Below, one piece after another: positions 6,341-18,748 of a stretch of DNA of 59,127 nucleotides. The notes under the pieces are model-generated. The model did no database searches and had not been told where the DNA came from. It saw only the letters and a program-made list of their open reading frames with translations. How positions within the stretch are numbered: position 1 is the stretch's first letter; every line of letters begins with the position of its first letter. The DNA comes from Rhodospirillales bacterium 69-11 (GTDB taxonomy: Bacteria; Pseudomonadota; Alphaproteobacteria; Acetobacterales; Acetobacteraceae). Position numbers and translations under genes: made by a program. The stretch covers positions 22,547 to 81,673 of the forward strand of contig MKTV01000005.1 in NCBI GenBank assembly GCA_001898425.1, read 5' to 3'.

Positions 6341-8838
6341 CCCTCGCCCGACGCGACCTCATCAAGGCGCAGGCCGCCGCGATCGCCGCCGCCGCCGCCG
6401 GCGTCGCGCTGCCCGCCACGGCGCAGCCCGTCACGGGCGGGCGCGCGGCGCTGGAGATCAAGTGGTCGAAGGCGCCCTGCCGCTTCTGCGGCACCGGCTG
6501 CGGCGTCATGGTCGGCGTGAAGGACGACCGCGTCGTCGCGACGCACGGCGACACGCTGGCCGAGGTCAATCGCGGCCTCAACTGCGTGAAGGGCTATTTC
6601 CTCTCGAAGATCATGTACGGCGCCGACCGGCTCACCACGCCGCTGCTGAGGAAGCGTGACGGGGTCTATGCCAAGGACGGCGCGTTCGAGCCGGTCTCCT
6701 GGGACGAGGCGTTCGACGTCATGGCCGCCCAGGTCAAGCGCATCCTGAAGGAGAAGGGGCCGACCGGGATCGGGATGTTCGGCTCCGGCCAATGGACGAT
6801 CTGGGAAGGCTATGCCGCGACCAAGCTGATGCGCGCCGGGTTCCGCTCCAACAACCTCGACCCGAACGCGCGGCACTGCATGGCCTCGGCCGCCTTCGCC
6901 TTCATGCGCACCTTCGGCATGGACGAGCCGATGGGCTGCTACGACGATTTCGAGCAGGCCGACGCGTTCGTGCTGTGGGGCTCGAACATGGCGGAGATGC
7001 ACCCGATCCTGTGGACGCGCATCACCGACCGCCGGCTCTCGACGCCGGACTGCAAGGTGGCGGTGCTGTCGACCTTCACGCATCGCAGTTCGGACCTCGC
7101 CGACATCCCGATCGTGTTCAAGCCGGGCACCGACCTCGCGATCCTCAACTACGTCGCGAACCACATCATCACCACCGGCCGCGTGAACAAGGCGTTCGTG
7201 CGCGAGCACACGCTGTTCCTGAAGGCGCAGACGGATATCGGCTACGGGCTGCGGCCCGACGACCCGCGGGAGAAGCGCGCCACCGGTGCGAAGGATCCGG
7301 CGGCCACGACGCCGACCGACTTCGACAGCTACGCCGCCTTCGTGTCCGACTACACGCTGGAGAAGGTGGCCGCGCTGAGCGGGGTGGAGCCGAACCAGCT
7401 GCACGCGCTGGCGGAGCTCTACGCCGATCCGAAGCGCAAGGTCGTCTCGTTGTGGACGATGGGCTTCAACCAGCATGTCCGCGGCGTCTGGGCCAACCAG
7501 CTCTGCTACAACCTGCACCTGCTGACCGGAAAGATCAGCGAGCCGGGAAACGGGCCGTTCTCGCTCACCGGCCAGCCCTCGGCCTGCGGCACCGCGCGGG
7601 AGGTCGGCACCTTCTCCCACCGCCTGCCGGCCGACATGGTGGTCACCAACCCCGCGCACCGGAAGCATACCGAGGAGCTGTGGGGACTGCCGGACGGCTT
7701 CCTCAATCCCGTGCCCGGCTATCACGCCGTGCAGCAGGACCGGATGCTGAAGGACGGCAAGCTCAACTTCCTCTGGGTGCAGGTGAACAACAACCTGCAG
7801 GCGGCGCCCAACAGCGCCAACGAGACCTGGCGCGGCTACCGCAACCCCGACAACTTCATCGTCGTCTCCGACGCCTATCCCACCGTGACCGCGAAGGCCG
7901 CCGACCTGATCCTGCCGTCCGCGATGTGGGTCGAGAAGGAAGGCGCGTACGGCAACGCCGAACGCCGCACGCATTTCTGGCACCAGCTCGTCACCCCGCC
8001 GGGGGAGGCGCGGTCGGACGTCTGGCAGCTCGTGGAGTTCAGCAAGCGGTTCACCACCGACGAGGTCTGGCCCGCCGAGACGCTTGCCGCGCACCCGCGC
8101 TTCCGCGGCAAGACGCTGTACGAGGTGCTGTTCCGGAACGGCACCGTGGACCGGTTCCCGCTCACCGAGATCGAGAGTGGTTACGCCTGTGACGACTCGC
8201 AGCGTCTCGGCTTCTACCTGCAGAAGGGCCTGTTCGAGGAATACGCGAGCTTCGGGCGCGGCCACGGTCATGACCTGGCGCCGTTCGACACCTACCACCA
8301 GGTGCGCGGACTGCGGTGGCCGGTGGTCGACGGCAAGGAAACCCGCTGGCGGTATCGGGAGGAGTTCGATCCCTACGTCAAGCCTGGTCAGGGCCTCCGC
8401 TTCTACGGCCGCCCCGACGGCCGAGCGGTGATCCTGACCGCGCCGTACGAGCCGCCGGCTGAGAGCCCCGATGCGGAATACGGCTTCTGGCTCGTCACGG
8501 GCCGCGTGCTGGAGCACTGGCATTCCGGCTCCATGACGATGCGCGTGCCCGAACTGTATCGCGCCTTCCCGGGCGCCCGCGTCTTCATGAACCCGCTCGA
8601 CGCCCGCCGGCTCGGCATCAACCAGGGCGCGGAGGTCGAGGTGATCTCCCGCCGCGGCCTGATCCGCAGCCGCATCGAGATCCGCGGCCGCAACCGCATG
8701 CCGCCCGGCGTGGTCTTCGTCCCGTGGTTCGACGCGAGCCAGCTCATCAACCAGGTGACGCTCGACGCCACCGACCCGATCAGCAAGCAGACGGACTTCA
8801 AGAAATGCGCGGTGAAGATCGTGCCGGTGGTGGCGTGA
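6337..8838 (+). CDS. napA: Periplasmic nitrate reductase catalytic subunit NapA
   Basis: 833 residues, the usual NapA length. A Tat signal with twin arginines (ARRDLIK, residues 4-10) ends near ATAQ. The 4Fe-4S cluster is bound by Cys48, Cys51, Cys55 and Cys83 ([13 protein letters not shown]). The molybdenum ligand is Cys181 in ARHCMASA. The bis-MGD-binding domains follow, including [16 protein letters not shown] and a C-terminal molybdopterin dinucleotide domain ([14 protein letters not shown]). It reduces nitrate to nitrite in the periplasm with electrons from quinol via NapC and NapB. Reading frames overlap with napD and napB (ATGA at both ends), so the operon is translationally coupled. 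Confidence 0.97.
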   Translation: MTLARRDLIKAQAAAIAAAAAGVALPATAQPVTGGRAALEIKWSKAPCRFCGTGCGVMVGVKDDRVVATHGDTLAEVNRGLNCVKGYFLSKIMYGADRLTTPLLRKRDGVYAKDGAFEPVSWDEAFDVMAAQVKRILKEKGPTGIGMFGSGQWTIWEGYAATKLMRAGFRSNNLDPNARHCMASAAFAFMRTFGMDEPMGCYDDFEQADAFVLWGSNMAEMHPILWTRITDRRLSTPDCKVAVLSTFTHRSSDLADIPIVFKPGTDLAILNYVANHIITTGRVNKAFVREHTLFLKAQTDIGYGLRPDDPREKRATGAKDPAATTPTDFDSYAAFVSDYTLEKVAALSGVEPNQLHALAELYADPKRKVVSLWTMGFNQHVRGVWANQLCYNLHLLTGKISEPGNGPFSLTGQPSACGTAREVGTFSHRLPADMVVTNPAHRKHTEELWGLPDGFLNPVPGYHAVQQDRMLKDGKLNFLWVQVNNNLQAAPNSANETWRGYRNPDNFIVVSDAYPTVTAKAADLILPSAMWVEKEGAYGNAERRTHFWHQLVTPPGEARSDVWQLVEFSKRFTTDEVWPAETLAAHPRFRGKTLYEVLFRNGTVDRFPLTEIESGYACDDSQRLGFYLQKGLFEEYASFGRGHGHDLAPFDTYHQVRGLRWPVVDGKETRWRYREEFDPYVKPGQGLRFYGRPDGRAVILTAPYEPPAESPDAEYGFWLVTGRVLEHWHSGSMTMRVPELYRAFPGARVFMNPLDARRLGINQGAEVEVISRRGLIRSRIEIRGRNRMPPGVVFVPWFDASQLINQVTLDATDPISKQTDFKKCAVKIVPVVA

Positions 8839-9497
8839 TGGACCGGACCGCCCCTGCCGCCCGCGGCGAGCCCGCGTCCGCGTATCGTGACGCGCCCGCG
8901 CCCACACCCTGGTGTCATGGCCGGGCTTGGCCCGCTCCCATCTGTCATGGCCGGGCTTGGCCCGGCCATCCACGGATGTTCTCACGTTTGCGCAGGAAGC
9001 CGTGGATGGCCGGTACAAGCCCGGCCATGACAGATGGAGCGGGGGCGCGGCGCCTCACCCTGCTGGCCCTTTTCGCCCTCCTTCTCTGCCTCGCCATCCC
9101 GGCGCACGCCCAAGTCCTGACTGACACGCCGCGCCTCTCGGGCAACACGCCGCCGACGCAGCCCATGAAGGCGCCGCCGGTGCCGCCCATGGTGACCAAC
9201 GACGTGCGGCAGATGCGCAACTACCCGGAGCAGCCGCCCGTCATCCCGCATGCGATCGACGGCTACCAGCTCACGCTCAACACCAATCGCTGCCTGAGCT
9301 GCCACGCCCGCCAGTTCACGCCGGGATCCGGCGCGCCGATGATCTCGGTTACGCACTTCATGGACCGCGACGGCCAGGTTCTGATCGACGTCACGCCGCG
9401 ACGCTACTTCTGCACCGCCTGCCACGTGCCGCAGGCCGACGCGCCGCCGCTGGTGCAGAACACGTTCCGTGACTCGCTCTCGACCGGCGGGAAGTGA
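8838..9497 (+). CDS. napB: Periplasmic diheme cytochrome NapB with a repeat-derived N-terminal insert
   Basis: Electron-transfer subunit of NapA. The mature part has two c-type heme motifs, CLSCH and CTACH, and the NapB context ([31 protein letters not shown]). Starting at the ATG that overlaps the napA stop gives 219 residues. Residues 25-66 are encoded by a palindromic repeat (8912-9035) read in frame, giving [11 protein letters not shown] and [12 protein letters not shown]. Only after that comes the signal peptide ([21 protein letters not shown], cleavage before Q). The 70-residue lead before the hydrophobic core is abnormal. Translation may instead begin at ATG 9027 ([13 protein letters not shown]), inside the right arm of the repeat, although no ribosome site is evident there. 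Confidence 0.92.
   Translation: MDRTAPAARGEPASAYRDAPAPTPWCHGRAWPAPICHGRAWPGHPRMFSRLRRKPWMAGTSPAMTDGAGARRLTLLALFALLLCLAIPAHAQVLTDTPRLSGNTPPTQPMKAPPVPPMVTNDVRQMRNYPEQPPVIPHAIDGYQLTLNTNRCLSCHARQFTPGSGAPMISVTHFMDRDGQVLIDVTPRRYFCTACHVPQADAPPLVQNTFRDSLSTGGK
8912..9035. repeat. Palindromic dispersed repeat, copy 1, inside napB
   Basis: Two left units of GTCATGGCCGGGCTTGGCCC (30-bp period), a centre with CCATCCACGG and CCGTGGATGG facing each other, and a right arm ending AAGCCCGGCCATGAC. Related copies lie at 41127-41456 and 51549-51852. The copy keeps the napB frame open. Confidence 0.88.
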
Positions 9498-9501
9498 TCC
9501 G

Positions 9502-10128
9502 ATGCGACGCATCTGGTCCGTCGCCCTGTGCGTGTGGGGCATCATCCGTCGCCCGGCCACCGGGCTCAGTCTCGGCTTCCTCACCCTGGGCGGGTTCATC
9601 GCCGGCGTGGTGTTCTGGGGCGGCTTCAACACCGCGCTCGAATACGCGAACACCGAGCAGTTCTGTGTGAGCTGCCATGAGATGCGGGACAACGTGTATC
9701 CGGAGCTCGCGCAGACGGTGCATTTCTCGAACCGCTCCGGCGTGCGGGCGAAATGCGCGGACTGCCACGTGCCGCACGACTGGACCTACAAGATCGCCCG
9801 CAAGATGCAGGCCTCGAAGGAAGTGTGGGGCGCGATCTTCGGCACCATCGACACGCGCGAGAAGTTTCTCGCGAAACGGCGTGAGCTCGCCGGCCATGAA
9901 TGGGCGCGGCTGAAGGCGAACGACAGCCTGGAATGCCGCAACTGCCACAGCGCCGTGGCGATGGACCTGACGAAGCAGGCGCCGCGTGCGGCGACGCTGC
10001 ACAGCCGCTACCTGCTGACCGGGCAGCGAACCTGCATCGACTGCCACAAGGGCATCGCCCACCAGTTGCCCGACATGACGGGCGTGCCGCCCGGCTGGTC
10101 CGACGAGCAGGCGGCGCTGGGACACTGA
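9502..10128 (+). CDS. napC: Tetraheme quinol dehydrogenase NapC
   Basis: 208 residues of the NapC/NirT family. One N-terminal membrane anchor (about 18-42) is followed by four heme motifs: CVSCH, CADCH, CRNCH and CIDCH. It takes electrons from membrane quinol and passes them to NapB. The ATG at 9502 is preferred over an upstream GTG at 9469 that lies inside napB. It is the last gene of the nap operon; napF, napG and napH are absent from the window. Confidence 0.95.
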   Translation: MRRIWSVALCVWGIIRRPATGLSLGFLTLGGFIAGVVFWGGFNTALEYANTEQFCVSCHEMRDNVYPELAQTVHFSNRSGVRAKCADCHVPHDWTYKIARKMQASKEVWGAIFGTIDTREKFLAKRRELAGHEWARLKANDSLECRNCHSAVAMDLTKQAPRAATLHSRYLLTGQRTCIDCHKGIAHQLPDMTGVPPGWSDEQAALGH

Positions 10129-10184
10129 CGGCCGCGCGCGACCCGATCGCCTGCCGCGCGCGACGCGATCGCGCCGGCCGCGCC

Positions 10185-11417
10185 CTACCCGATGGCGCCG
10201 GCCGCGCGCAGGTCGGCGACGTCGGCCTCGCTCAGCCCGATCCATTGCACGAGCACGCCGTCGGTGTGCTCGCCCAGCATCGGGGAGGCCCCGACGCGCG
10301 CCGCCTTGCCGTCCACCCACACCGGCCAGGCCGGCATCTTGAAGGGCCGGTACTGCGGATGCTGCATCACCTGCATGATGCCGCGCTGCTCGAAGCTGGG
10401 CTCGTCGTGCAGCTCCAACGTGTCGAACACCGCGCCGGCGGGCACGCCCACGGCGCCGATCGCGCGCATCGCCTCCTGCTTCGTGTGCCGGCGGGTCCAG
10501 GTCGCGATGATCTCGTCCACCTCGGCCTCGCGCGCGAGCCGGTCCGCGGGCGTGGCGTAGCGCGCATCGCCGACCAGGTCCTCCCGCCCGACCAGCGTGA
10601 GCAACCGGCCCCAATGTTCGGGGTTCGCGCGGCTGGTCATGATGTAGACCCAGTCGTTCGGGCCGCCGGGCGCGCAGGGATACAGCCCCATCGGCGCGTT
10701 GTTGATGCCCACCACCTTGCTGCCGCCGCGCTGCGCCGGCTTGCCGGTGAACGCCTGGGTGGCGAAGTTGATGCGCATGTAGTGCAGCATCGCATCCTGC
10801 ATCGCGACCTGCAGCCGCCGCCCCTTCCCGCTGCGCTGCCGGTCGTACAACGCGCCCAGGATGGTGATGGCGAGCAGCATGCCGGTGCCGGTGTCGCCCA
10901 GCGAGAAGCCCGGCCGGGTCGGCGGCCCGTCCGGATCGCCGGTCACGCTGAACGTGCCGCCGCAGGCCTGCGCGATCATGTCGAACGCGAGGTTCTTCTC
11001 GTACGGGCTGCCCTCACCGAACCCCTTCACCTGCGCATAGATGATGCCGGGATTGAGCGCCTGCACCACGTCCCAGCCGAGACCCAGGCGCTCGATCGCG
11101 CCGGGCGCGAAGTTCTCCACCACCACGTCGGCCTTGCGCAGCATGTCCTTCACCAACGCGAGGCCCTGCGGCGATTTCAGGTTCACCGTGACCGACTTCT
11201 TGTTCGCGTTGAACACCTGGAAGTAATACGGGTCGTCGTCGGGCTGGCCCGCCCGCAGCCGCCGGCCGGGATCGCCCAGCTTCGGGTTCTCGATCTTCAC
11301 GACCTCGGCGCCCAGCCAGGCCAGGGCCTCGGTGCAGGCGGGGCCGGCCTCGAACTGCGTCAGGTCGACGATGCGGACACCCGACAGCAGGCCCAGTTCC
11401 GTGGTGACGTCGGACAT
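10185..11417 (-). CDS. Class III (CaiB/BaiF) CoA-transferase, formyl-CoA transferase-like
   Basis: 410 residues with the family III CoA-transferase pattern: GVRIVDLTQFEAGPACTEALAWLGAEVVKIE near the N-terminus, ENFAPGAIERLGLG, and GDTGTG carrying the conserved catalytic Asp, followed by a long C-terminal dimer domain. These enzymes move CoA between carboxylic acids through an aspartyl-CoA intermediate. The pattern resembles formyl-CoA:oxalate CoA-transferase, but oxalyl-CoA decarboxylase is not nearby, so the substrate is unassigned. The ATG at 11417 has an AGAGGA ribosome site; the open frame continues far upstream without one. The methyltransferase behind it runs the same way with a 125-bp gap. 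Confidence 0.9.
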   Translation of the reverse strand: MSDVTTELGLLSGVRIVDLTQFEAGPACTEALAWLGAEVVKIENPKLGDPGRRLRAGQPDDDPYYFQVFNANKKSVTVNLKSPQGLALVKDMLRKADVVVENFAPGAIERLGLGWDVVQALNPGIIYAQVKGFGEGSPYEKNLAFDMIAQACGGTFSVTGDPDGPPTRPGFSLGDTGTGMLLAITILGALYDRQRSGKGRRLQVAMQDAMLHYMRINFATQAFTGKPAQRGGSKVVGINNAPMGLYPCAPGGPNDWVYIMTSRANPEHWGRLLTLVGREDLVGDARYATPADRLAREAEVDEIIATWTRRHTKQEAMRAIGAVGVPAGAVFDTLELHDEPSFEQRGIMQVMQHPQYRPFKMPAWPVWVDGKAARVGASPMLGEHTDGVLVQWIGLSEADVADLRAAGAIG

Positions 11418-11542
11418 GGCGTGTTCCTCTCCCGTTGCGGCGCATGGCCTTTCCGGGAAGCGTGCCATGCCGGCCCCGCGCCGGCCAGCGCGCCGGCCAC
11501 CTGTCGGCCAGCGCCGCGGGTCGTGCGGGGCGGGGCGGCCGA

Positions 11543-12370
11543 TCAGCCCGGCTTGACCAGCAGGGCCGCGATCAGCCGCAATCGCCCATCCTCCATCGCG
11601 CGCTGCGCATTGCGCAGCCGGTCCCGGAAGCTCGGTCCCATCACCAGATGCAGGCCGAGGGCGGGCGGCGCCTCGCCGGCGCGAGCCCGCGCCCGTTCGG
11701 CAGCGCTCTCGGCAAGCGACAACTCGGACGTATCCGCCCACTGCGCCACCCGGAACCCGGCGCTCTCGAGCAGGCGGCGCGTGTCCTCCGGCGTGCGCAG
11801 GAAGCTGATCTCCGGCCGGTCCGCCCACATGACGGGGAAATCGAGCGGCGCGCCCGTCCCGGTAGCGACGTCCTGGATCGCGAGCCGGCCGCCGGGGCGC
11901 AGCACGCGGAACGCCTCTGCATAGTAGGCAGCGCGATCGGCGATGTTCATCGCGACGTTCTGCGACCACGCGGCGTCGAAGCTCGCGTCCGGGAAGGGCA
12001 GGGACACCGCCGATCCCACCTGGAACCGCACGCGATCCTGCAGGCCGACCGCTTCCGTCAGCCCCGTGGCGGTGGCGACGAAATCGGGCGTCAGGTCCAC
12101 TCCGGTGACCGTGCATCCGAATGTCTGCGCCAGGTAGCGCGCCGGCCCGCCCAGGCCCGAACCGATATCGACCACCTGCATGCCCGGGGTCGGAGCGAGC
12201 CAGGCGGCCAGTTCCTCGGTCGCGCGGCGGCGCCGCGAGTGGAACTCGTCGATCGGAGCGAGATCCTCGATGCTCAACCGCGCCATGTCCTTGCCCGCGG
12301 CGCGGAGCGCGTCGAGCAGGCGTGTGAGCAGCGCGGGCTGGGCGTAATGTTGCGCGACGGTGTCGTTCAT
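11543..12370 (-). CDS. Class I SAM-dependent methyltransferase
   Basis: 275 residues with a Rossmann-fold methyltransferase core: motif I VVDIGSGLGGPARYLA (about 70-85), VTGVDLTP (motif II), LPFPDASFDAAWSQNVAMNI and FRVLRPGGRLAIQD. The layout (short N-terminal helix region, LPF.D..FD, VLRPGG) is that of ubiquinone/sarcosine-type methyltransferases acting on small molecules. The substrate is unknown. The ATG at 12370 has AAAGGA upstream. Its promoter must lie in the 225-bp gap shared with the divergent glycosyltransferase. Confidence 0.87.
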   Translation of the reverse strand: MNDTVAQHYAQPALLTRLLDALRAAGKDMARLSIEDLAPIDEFHSRRRRATEELAAWLAPTPGMQVVDIGSGLGGPARYLAQTFGCTVTGVDLTPDFVATATGLTEAVGLQDRVRFQVGSAVSLPFPDASFDAAWSQNVAMNIADRAAYYAEAFRVLRPGGRLAIQDVATGTGAPLDFPVMWADRPEISFLRTPEDTRRLLESAGFRVAQWADTSELSLAESAAERARARAGEAPPALGLHLVMGPSFRDRLRNAQRAMEDGRLRLIAALLVKPG

Positions 12371-12474
12371 GACCGATCCTTTTCGCTGATGCGACGGCAT
12401 CTCGGTATTTGAGGCGGTTCTCAACGAATGAGTGTATCTCGGCGCGTCTTTGCTACCATAGGTGTCGTCTTTGC

Positions 12475-12503
12475 TTGACACGCTGCGCCTGCGTGAGAGA
12501 TTC
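12475..12503 (+). promoter_or_regulatory. Possible promoter of the large glycosyltransferase
   Basis: TTGACA at 12475-12480 followed after 17 bp by AGATTC, a weak -10. It lies in the 225-bp divergent gap (12371-12595), which also holds GCTACCAT twice (within about 12451-12518). Nothing else clear is visible in the gap. Confidence 0.3.
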
Positions 12504-12595
12504 CGCTACCATCGTATTCCGTTCCACGAGCGAAGCTGCCGCTCTGCCGGACGGCATGCCTCATTCCAGCCGCCGCGCCAGCGGAAGGGACTCTG

Positions 12596-15500
12596 ATGCC
12601 GCCAGGAGACCCGCCCGGGAAGTCGGGCGCCGCGATGTTTGCGCAAGCCTTCGCCGGCTTCTTCGATGCCGAATGGTATTGCGAGCGCTACGCCGACGTG
12701 GCCGGGTCGGGGGCCGATCCGCTGCACCATTTCGTGCATCACGGGCTGGCCGAGGGCCGCGACCCGAACCGCTGGTTCGACTCCCTCTGGTACCAGTCCC
12801 GCTACCCCGACGTCTCCGCCGGTTCCGCCAATCCCCTGGTGCATTACCTGCAGATCGGCGCGGCGGAGCTCCGCAATCCGCACCCGCGCTTCGACGCCGC
12901 CTGGTACGTGGACCAGCATCCGGAGGCGGCGGCCAACCCGCTGCTGTACCATTCGCGCGTGGGGGAACGGGCGGGCTGGCCCACCGAACAGGCGATCACC
13001 ATCGCCGACTACCTGCCGGTCGCCCCGCATCCGGTCCGCATGCCGCGCGGCGTGTCCGTCGACGTCGTCGTGCCGGTCTACAAGGGCCTGGCCGAGACGC
13101 AGCGCTGCCTGAATGCGGTGTTCGCGGATCCTGATCGGCCGCCCGGCCGGATCATCGTGATCGACGATCACTCACCCGAACCCGAATTGTCGGCCTGGCT
13201 CGACGAGCTGGCCGCTTCGCGGCGGATCTTCCTGGTCCGCAACATGCAGAACCTCGGCTTCGTCGCGTCGGCCAATCGCGGCATGGTCTCGGCCGGCGAT
13301 CATGACGTGGTGCTGCTGAACAGCGACACCGAGGTGCCGCCCGGCTGGCTGGTCCGCCTCGCCGCCCAGGCCTATGCCGGCCCGCGCATCGCCTCCGTCT
13401 CGCCGTTCTCGAACAACGCGACGATCTGCAGCTATCCGCGCGAGGAAGGCGGCCCGATCCCGTTCGGCCTGTCGCTGCGGGAGGTGGACGATGCCTGCCG
13501 CACGGTGAATGCCGGCCGCAGCATCGCCGTGCCGACCACGGTCGGGTTCTGCATGTATATCCGCCGCGACGCCCTGACGGCGCTCGGCGGCTTCGACGAG
13601 AAGCGGTTCGGCCGCGGCTATGGCGAGGAGAACGATTTCTGCATGCGCGCCCGCGCGCGCGGGTGGGAGAACCGGCTGGCCTGCGACCTCTTCGTCTTCC
13701 ATGAGGGCAATGTCAGCTTCGGCCCGGAAGGCGGCGCGCTGGCCGCCAAGAGCAGCGCGTTGGTCTGCCAGCGCTACCCGGACTACGACGACCTCGTCCA
13801 ACGCCATGTCTCGCTGGACGAGGTCGGCCCCTTCCGCTTTGCGGTCACGCTGGGCCTGTTCGGCGCGTCGCGCCTGCCCAAGCTGCTGTTCGTCGTTCAT
13901 GACCTTGGCGGCGGCGTGAGCCGTCACGTGCAGCATCTGGTCGCGCGCCTCGCCGGCCGCGCGCACTGCCTGCTGCTTGCGGCGACCGCGCGCGGCACCG
14001 AGTTGTCGGTGCCGGCGATCGAGGGGCATCCCCGCCTCACCCTGCCGCGCGACCGCGCAGACGAACTGCTGCTGCTGCTCGAGCATGCCGGGGTCGCGCG
14101 GGTCCACATCCACCACACCATGGGCGTCGACCTCGACCTCCGCCGCCTCATCCATCGGCTCGGTGTGCCCTTCGACGTCACCGTGCACGACTACTATGCG
14201 CTCTGCCCGCAGGTGAACCTGCTGCCCTGGCCCGACCAGCCGCATTGCGGCGAGCCGGGCCCCGCGACCTGCAATGCCTGCATCGCCGGCCGGCCCTCGC
14301 AGGGCGCGCGGGAGATCCTGGCCTGGCGGCGCGAGCAGGCCTGGATGTTCCTGGAAGCCGACCGGGTGCTCTGCCCCAGCGAGGATACGCGGCAGCGCCT
14401 GGTCCGCCATGGCATCGGCGCACGCGCGATCGTCGCGCCGCACGAGCCGGTCGCGGAGACAGAGTGGCGGGTCGCGGCGCCGCCGCTGCGCGGGCCGCTG
14501 CGCGTGGCCGTGCTGGGCGTGCTCGCCAACCACAAGGGCGCGCACGCGGTCGCGGCGGTGGCGGAGACCGCCGATCCCGGGGAGCTGCGCATCGACCTGA
14601 TCGGATCGGTGGAACAGGATTTTCCCGGCGACGCCGAGGCCCTGCTGCACCCGACCGGTCCGTACCAGGAGGCGGAGCTCCCGGCGCTGCTCGCGCGGCT
14701 CAAGCCCCATGTCGTGTGGTTCCCCGCCACCTGGCCGGAGACGTTCAGCTACACGCTGAGCGCCGCGCTGGCGGCCGGGCTGCCGGTGGTGGCAACGGCG
14801 ATCGGCGCATTCCCCGAACGCCTGGCCGACCGCCCGCTCACCTGGCTCGCGGATCCGCGCAGCACGACCGAGGACTGGCTCGCCCTGTTCGGCCAGGTGC
14901 GCGGCGCGCTCAAGGCGCAACGCGGCGCGGCCACCGCCCCGCGCGCGCCGGCGGCGGATTTCTACGCCACCGCCTATCTCGCCGCGCCCGGCGCGCCACG
15001 CGGCCTGCGCGACCTGCGCGAGCCAAGCCGGACCAGCGTGGTGGTGATCCCGGAGCGGCTGGACGGCCGGGTGATCAGCCCCTGCGCCTATATCCGCCTG
15101 CTCCAGCCGCTCGACCATCCGGCGATCGGCGGCGGCCTCGACATTGTGGTCGCGAGGGCCGAGGAGGCGCTCGACTATCGCTGCGACCTGATCCTGACCC
15201 AGCGCTACGGCGTGCCCGACCTCGCGACCGCGAACGCGCTGGCGAAGCATGCGCGGGAGACCGGGGCGGCGCTGGTCTACGATCTCGACGACGACCTGCT
15301 GAACGTGCCGCCGGCCCATGCCGACGCGACGGAACTGCGCCCCAAGGCGCGGGTCGTGGAGCGGATGCTGCGGCTCGCCACCGAGGTCTGGGTGTCGACC
15401 GAGGCGCTCGCCGCCGCCATCGCGCCGGTGCGGGCGGGCGCGCGGGTGATGCCGAACGCGCTCGACGAGCGGATCTGGACCCGCCCGCCGCGCCTGCCCC

Positions 15501-16132
15501 GTCCGCCGGGCACGCCGCTGCGGATCCTGTGCATGGGCACGGGCACGCATGGCGATGATTTCGCGATGATCCAGCCGGGGCTCGAGCGGCTGAAGGCGAC
15601 GCTGGGCGACCGCGTGACCATCGACATGCTGGGCGTCACCGCACAGCCCGACCTGCCGCCCTGGGTGAACCGGCTGGGACTGCCGGTCGTGCCCGCCGCG
15701 TCCTACCCGGGCTTCGTGCAGTGGATCACGACGCAGCCGGCCTGGGATGTCGGGCTCGCACCCTTGCGCGACACGCCGTTCAACCGGGGCAAGTCGCCGA
15801 TCAAGACGCTGGACTACGCCGCGCTGGACCTCGCGGTGCTCGCCTCGGACGTGGCGCCGTATCGCGGCTCGCTGGCAGATGGACGGGGCGGGATGTTGCT
15901 GCCGGCCGACCCGCAGGCCTGGTTCGCGGCGCTGAGCGGGTTGCGCCGCGATCCCGATCGGCTGCGGCGGCTGGCGGAGGGGGCGCATGCCGCGTTCCTG
16001 GCCGAGGGCACGCTGGCCGGCCGCGCCGCGCACTGGCGGGCGGCGCTGCAGGCGGCGCGGGAGACCGCCCTCGCGGTCGCGGAGCCGGCCCCGCGCAAGC
16101 GGCGGACGCGGCTGCTCGCTGCCAGAGCCTAG
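12596..16132 (+). CDS. Three-module glycosyltransferase (repeat domain, GT2, two GT4-like domains)
   Basis: 1178 residues. Residues 15-140 hold three copies of a motif of the type FD..WY...YPDV....NPL.HY...G, common at the front of polysaccharide glycosyltransferases. A GT2 module follows (about 155-410): VSVDVVVPVYKG, DDHSPEPE, LLNSDTEVPPGW and FGRGYGEENDFCMRA. A second module (about 427-790) begins KLLFVVHDLGGGVSRHV and has VHDYYALCPQ and NHKGAHAV, fitting GT4. A third (about 812-1160) begins SVVVIPERLDG and has YDLDDDLLNVPP and KTLDYAAL, again GT4-like. One chain may therefore add several sugars to a surface polysaccharide. The donor sugars are unknown; the rml operon 14 kb away could supply rhamnose. 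Start ATG 12596 has GGAAGGG upstream; ATG 12635 is possible. Confidence 0.9.
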   Translation: MPPGDPPGKSGAAMFAQAFAGFFDAEWYCERYADVAGSGADPLHHFVHHGLAEGRDPNRWFDSLWYQSRYPDVSAGSANPLVHYLQIGAAELRNPHPRFDAAWYVDQHPEAAANPLLYHSRVGERAGWPTEQAITIADYLPVAPHPVRMPRGVSVDVVVPVYKGLAETQRCLNAVFADPDRPPGRIIVIDDHSPEPELSAWLDELAASRRIFLVRNMQNLGFVASANRGMVSAGDHDVVLLNSDTEVPPGWLVRLAAQAYAGPRIASVSPFSNNATICSYPREEGGPIPFGLSLREVDDACRTVNAGRSIAVPTTVGFCMYIRRDALTALGGFDEKRFGRGYGEENDFCMRARARGWENRLACDLFVFHEGNVSFGPEGGALAAKSSALVCQRYPDYDDLVQRHVSLDEVGPFRFAVTLGLFGASRLPKLLFVVHDLGGGVSRHVQHLVARLAGRAHCLLLAATARGTELSVPAIEGHPRLTLPRDRADELLLLLEHAGVARVHIHHTMGVDLDLRRLIHRLGVPFDVTVHDYYALCPQVNLLPWPDQPHCGEPGPATCNACIAGRPSQGAREILAWRREQAWMFLEADRVLCPSEDTRQRLVRHGIGARAIVAPHEPVAETEWRVAAPPLRGPLRVAVLGVLANHKGAHAVAAVAETADPGELRIDLIGSVEQDFPGDAEALLHPTGPYQEAELPALLARLKPHVVWFPATWPETFSYTLSAALAAGLPVVATAIGAFPERLADRPLTWLADPRSTTEDWLALFGQVRGALKAQRGAATAPRAPAADFYATAYLAAPGAPRGLRDLREPSRTSVVVIPERLDGRVISPCAYIRLLQPLDHPAIGGGLDIVVARAEEALDYRCDLILTQRYGVPDLATANALAKHARETGAALVYDLDDDLLNVPPAHADATELRPKARVVERMLRLATEVWVSTEALAAAIAPVRAGARVMPNALDERIWTRPPRLPRPPGTPLRILCMGTGTHGDDFAMIQPGLERLKATLGDRVTIDMLGVTAQPDLPPWVNRLGLPVVPAASYPGFVQWITTQPAWDVGLAPLRDTPFNRGKSPIKTLDYAALDLAVLASDVAPYRGSLADGRGGMLLPADPQAWFAALSGLRRDPDRLRRLAEGAHAAFLAEGTLAGRAAHWRAALQAARETALAVAEPAPRKRRTRLLAARA

Positions 16133-16141
16133 CCGTCGGGC

Positions 16142-16191
16142 GCCTGATCGGCGGGCGCGCGATCGCCGGCGCCATGGATCACGCGATCAAG
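16142..16191. repeat. Short hairpin repeat related to the 62-bp element
   Basis: GCCTGATCGGCGGGCG..., with ATCACGCGAT at the right end, closely matches the 62-bp units at 44914-45037. It fills the 66-bp gap between the glycosyltransferase and the P-type ATPase, two convergent genes, and may work as a transcription stop. Confidence 0.6.
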
Positions 16192-16198
16192 CGAGGGG

Positions 16199-18568
<2,370 letters not shown>

Positions 18569-18642
18569 GTCGATCGTCTCCTGCATCTGCCGCGTCGCGT
18601 CCGGCACGTGAGCCGCGTGCCTCTGCGGGGCGTCTTGCAACG

Positions 18643-18655
18643 TGTAGCCACTACA
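18643..18655. promoter_or_regulatory. MerR-type operator in the ATPase promoter
   Basis: TGTAG-CCA-CTACA is a perfect dyad in the gap between the P-type ATPase and the divergent MerR gene. On the ATPase strand it reads CTGTAGTGGCTACA, the classical MerR/ZntR spacer dyad, with TTGCTC as a candidate -35 just upstream. A second, imperfect copy (CCTGCAG...CTACAGG) sits at about 18718-18735, next to the regulator start. Confidence 0.72.
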
Positions 18656-18748
18656 GGAGCAAGCCCGATCCGCGCGGGCTCGCTTGATCCGCGCCGCGCG
18701 CCAGCCGACATGAGGTACCTGCAGCGTCTACAGGAGCGGGAGCGGGTG

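Noticed and set aside
6043-9018. Very long open frame opposite napA (about 990 codons)
   Set aside because: A shadow of the strong codon bias of napA on the other strand; no domain and no start signal.
10129-10184. Tandem CCGCGCGCGAC-GCGATCG units after napC as a repeat family
   Set aside because: Only about two short imperfect units; may serve as a terminator but too little to annotate.
18571-18640. Longer metal ATPase from TTG 18640
   Set aside because: The start would lie 2 bp from the MerR-type promoter dyad, upstream of any possible transcription start.
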